From an uncultured Neomegalonema sp. (GTDB taxonomy: Bacteria; Pseudomonadota; Alphaproteobacteria; Rhodobacterales; Rhodobacteraceae): a stretch of DNA of 6,591 nt. Every line of letters begins with the position of its first letter. The first letter of the stretch is position 1. The notes beneath the pieces were generated by a model. The model made no database searches, was not told where the DNA came from, and was given only the letters and a program-made list of their open reading frames with translations. The stretch is taken from positions 1 to 6,591 of the forward strand of contig CALGNW010000187.1 in the NCBI GenBank assembly GCA_937958345.1, in the 5' to 3' direction. Both the position numbers and the translations under genes were made by a program. Positions 5,419 to 6,591 of the stretch are shown in pieces.

Positions 5419-6591
5419 ATGAAGCGTAAGAGTCTGCTTTTGGCGAGCAGTGGCCTTGTATTAGGCGCTGTAGCAGCCATTAACGGAGTGTCGGCTCAGT
5501 CAGTGACTGGGTTTTCGGCAGAATCGGTGGCAATTCCACCAAATGCAGAGCCAGGAAAATGCTACGCACGCGTAGTAATCCCTGCTCAATATCGTTCGGT
5601 CACCCAGCGGGTGGTTGACAAAGAAGCTGGTAATGACGTTCGCGTCAGCGAAGCCCAGTATCGCACGGTTACGGAAACGGTCGTCGTTGAGGAAGCTTCC
5701 GAGCGCCTCGAAGTCGTTCCTGCTACCTACCGCACCGTGACTGAGACCGTAGAAGTTCAAGAAGCTTCCGAGTCCCTTCAGGTTGTTCCTGGTACCTTTA
5801 AGACGATCAGCCGTTCGGTTGTTGTCGAAGAGCCAGCAGCATCGCTGAGCGTTCGTCCTGCATCTTTCCGCAACGTCAGCCAGTCGGTTGTCGTGGAAGA
5901 AGCCGGCGAAAGCCTGACCGTTGTACCGGCAAGCTTCAAGAGCGTTGGCCAGACGGTTGTCGTCGAAGAAGCATCCGAGTCGCTTCAGGTCGTTCCTGCC
6001 ACGTATAAGAACGTGTCGCAGACGGTTGTCGTAGAAGAGGCTTCCGAGTCGCTTCAGGTCGTGCCTGCAACCTTCAAAACGGTCGCTCAGTCGGTCGTCG
6101 TAGAAGAGCCTTCGCAGTCGCTCCGCGTTGTTCCTGCAACCTTCAAAACCGTCGCTCAGACGATGGTTGTCGAAGAAGCTTCGCAGTCGCTCCGCGTTGT
6201 TCCTGCAACCTTCCGTACAGTTGCGCAGACGGTTGTCGTCGAAGAAGCATCCGAGTCGCTTCAGGTCGTCCCTGCAACCTTCGCAACGCAGTCGCAGACC
6301 GTCGTGGTCGAAGAGGCATCGCAGTCGCTTCAGGTCGTCCCTGCAACGTTCAAGAACGTTTCGCAGACCGTCGTCGTTGAAGAAGCTTCCGAGTCGCTTC
6401 GCGTTGTTCCTGCAACCTTCCGTTCGGTCGCTCAGACTGTCGTGGTTGAAGAAGCATCCGAGTCGCTTCAGGTTGTTCCGGCGACATTCAAAACCGTTTC
6501 CCAGAGCATGGTCGTAGAAGAGGCTTCGCAGTCGCTTCGCGTTGTGCCTGCAACCTTTAAGTCGGTTGCGCAGACGGTTGTTGTCGAAGAA
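5419..6591 (+). CDS. Exported tandem-repeat protein of 23-residue units (3' truncated by window edge)
   Basis: The frame is open for 391 codons to the last base with no stop, so the C-terminus lies outside. Residues 1-26 are a clear Sec signal peptide: MKRK, a hydrophobic core, and VSA before the predicted cut at 26/27. A unique segment (27-47) leads to GKCYARVV (46-53) with the only visible cysteine, Cys48, and then a half-repeat, PAQYRSVTQR (55-64). From 65 on, 14 complete 23-residue units and five residues of another follow. The typical unit has VVVEEAS at 1-7, L at 10, VVPATF at 12-17, a basic residue at 18, and Q-T/S at 22-23. Alternating hydrophobic residues suggest beta strands. From memory, the PGKCYA-plus-repeat layout occurs in envelope proteins that end in peptidoglycan-binding or OmpA-like domains; I could not verify this. 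The role is unknown; an elongated periplasmic or surface protein is inferred. Confidence 0.88.
   Translation, partial: MKRKSLLLASSGLVLGAVAAINGVSAQSVTGFSAESVAIPPNAEPGKCYARVVIPAQYRSVTQRVVDKEAGNDVRVSEAQYRTVTETVVVEEASERLEVVPATYRTVTETVEVQEASESLQVVPGTFKTISRSVVVEEPAASLSVRPASFRNVSQSVVVEEAGESLTVVPASFKSVGQTVVVEEASESLQVVPATYKNVSQTVVVEEASESLQVVPATFKTVAQSVVVEEPSQSLRVVPATFKTVAQTMVVEEASQSLRVVPATFRTVAQTVVVEEASESLQVVPATFATQSQTVVVEEASQSLQVVPATFKNVSQTVVVEEASESLRVVPATFRSVAQTVVVEEASESLQVVPATFKTVSQSMVVEEASQSLRVVPATFKSVAQTVVVEE
5611..6591 (+). repeat. 69-bp coding tandem repeat array, 14 full units plus a partial one
   Basis: Units begin at 5611, 5680, 5749, 5818, 5887, 5956, 6025, 6094, 6163, 6232, 6301, 6370, 6439 and 6508, with a partial unit from 6577 to the window end. 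All are exactly 69 bp, with no indels, and stay in frame. The first unit is the most diverged (VVDKEAGNDV...), units 2-5 are intermediate, and units 6-14 are nearly uniform as protein. Many differences between the uniform units are synonymous (GTC/GTT/GTG/GTA, GAA/GAG, CTT/CTC). The longest identity I noted is 35 bp between units 8 and 9 (6110-6144 and 6179-6213). GAAGCTTC recurs at the start of several units. Confidence 0.95.

Noticed and set aside
5412..5429. Five-codon leader frame (MSNEA) overlapping the start of the repeat-protein gene
   Set aside because: It is probably a coincidence of the GATGAGCAATGA sequence; nothing shows that it is translated or regulatory.
6128..6517. Plus-strand frame of 129 codons (start MFLQPS) and an opposite-strand frame at 6143-6346
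   Set aside because: Both are alternative frames of the 69-bp repeat array. They show the same periodicity and are Arg/Ser-rich shadows with no independent support.
5611..6591. CRISPR-like array because of regular spacing
   Set aside because: The 69-bp units are contiguous, without unique spacers, and encode a continuous reading frame behind a signal peptide.

Overview
The window looks like chromosome of an alphaproteobacterium, roughly 57-60% GC by eye. The basis is the gene order nrdR-ribD-ribE-ribH-nusB, overlapping stop/start codons, and the sequence style of RibH and NusB. A Rhodobacterales or Hyphomonadales-like host is my best guess, but the window does not settle the family.

Layout. 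(1) Positions 1-153 hold the 3' end of an unrecognised plus-strand gene. (2) A short convergent gap contains a 7-bp hairpin. (3) Positions 194-4725 are one compact minus-strand operon, transcribed right to left: nrdR, ribD, ribE (riboflavin synthase), ribH (lumazine synthase), nusB and an MFS membrane transporter. Gaps are 1 bp or 4-bp overlaps, except for 89 bp between ribD and ribE. The ribB/ribBA gene often found between ribE and ribH in this lineage is absent. (4) Positions 4726-5418 are a divergent non-coding region of about 690 bp. It must carry the operon promoter and probably the promoter of the next gene. (5) From 5419 to the right edge runs an open, unterminated plus-strand gene for an exported protein made of 23-residue tandem repeats. 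It is cut by the window end, so it has no stop codon here.

Function. RibD, RibE and RibH supply three of the dedicated riboflavin enzymes. RibD makes the pyrimidine intermediate, RibH joins it to the four-carbon unit, and RibE dismutates lumazine to riboflavin. NrdR represses ribonucleotide reductase genes and NusB is a transcription antitermination/rRNA factor. Both are usual companions of rib genes. The MFS protein is a translationally coupled last gene with unknown substrate.

The most unusual item is the repeat protein at 5419-6591. It has a signal peptide, a short unique segment with the protein's only visible cysteine, then 14 complete 69-bp/23-residue repeats and the start of a fifteenth. 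The repeats are very similar as protein but differ at many synonymous sites.
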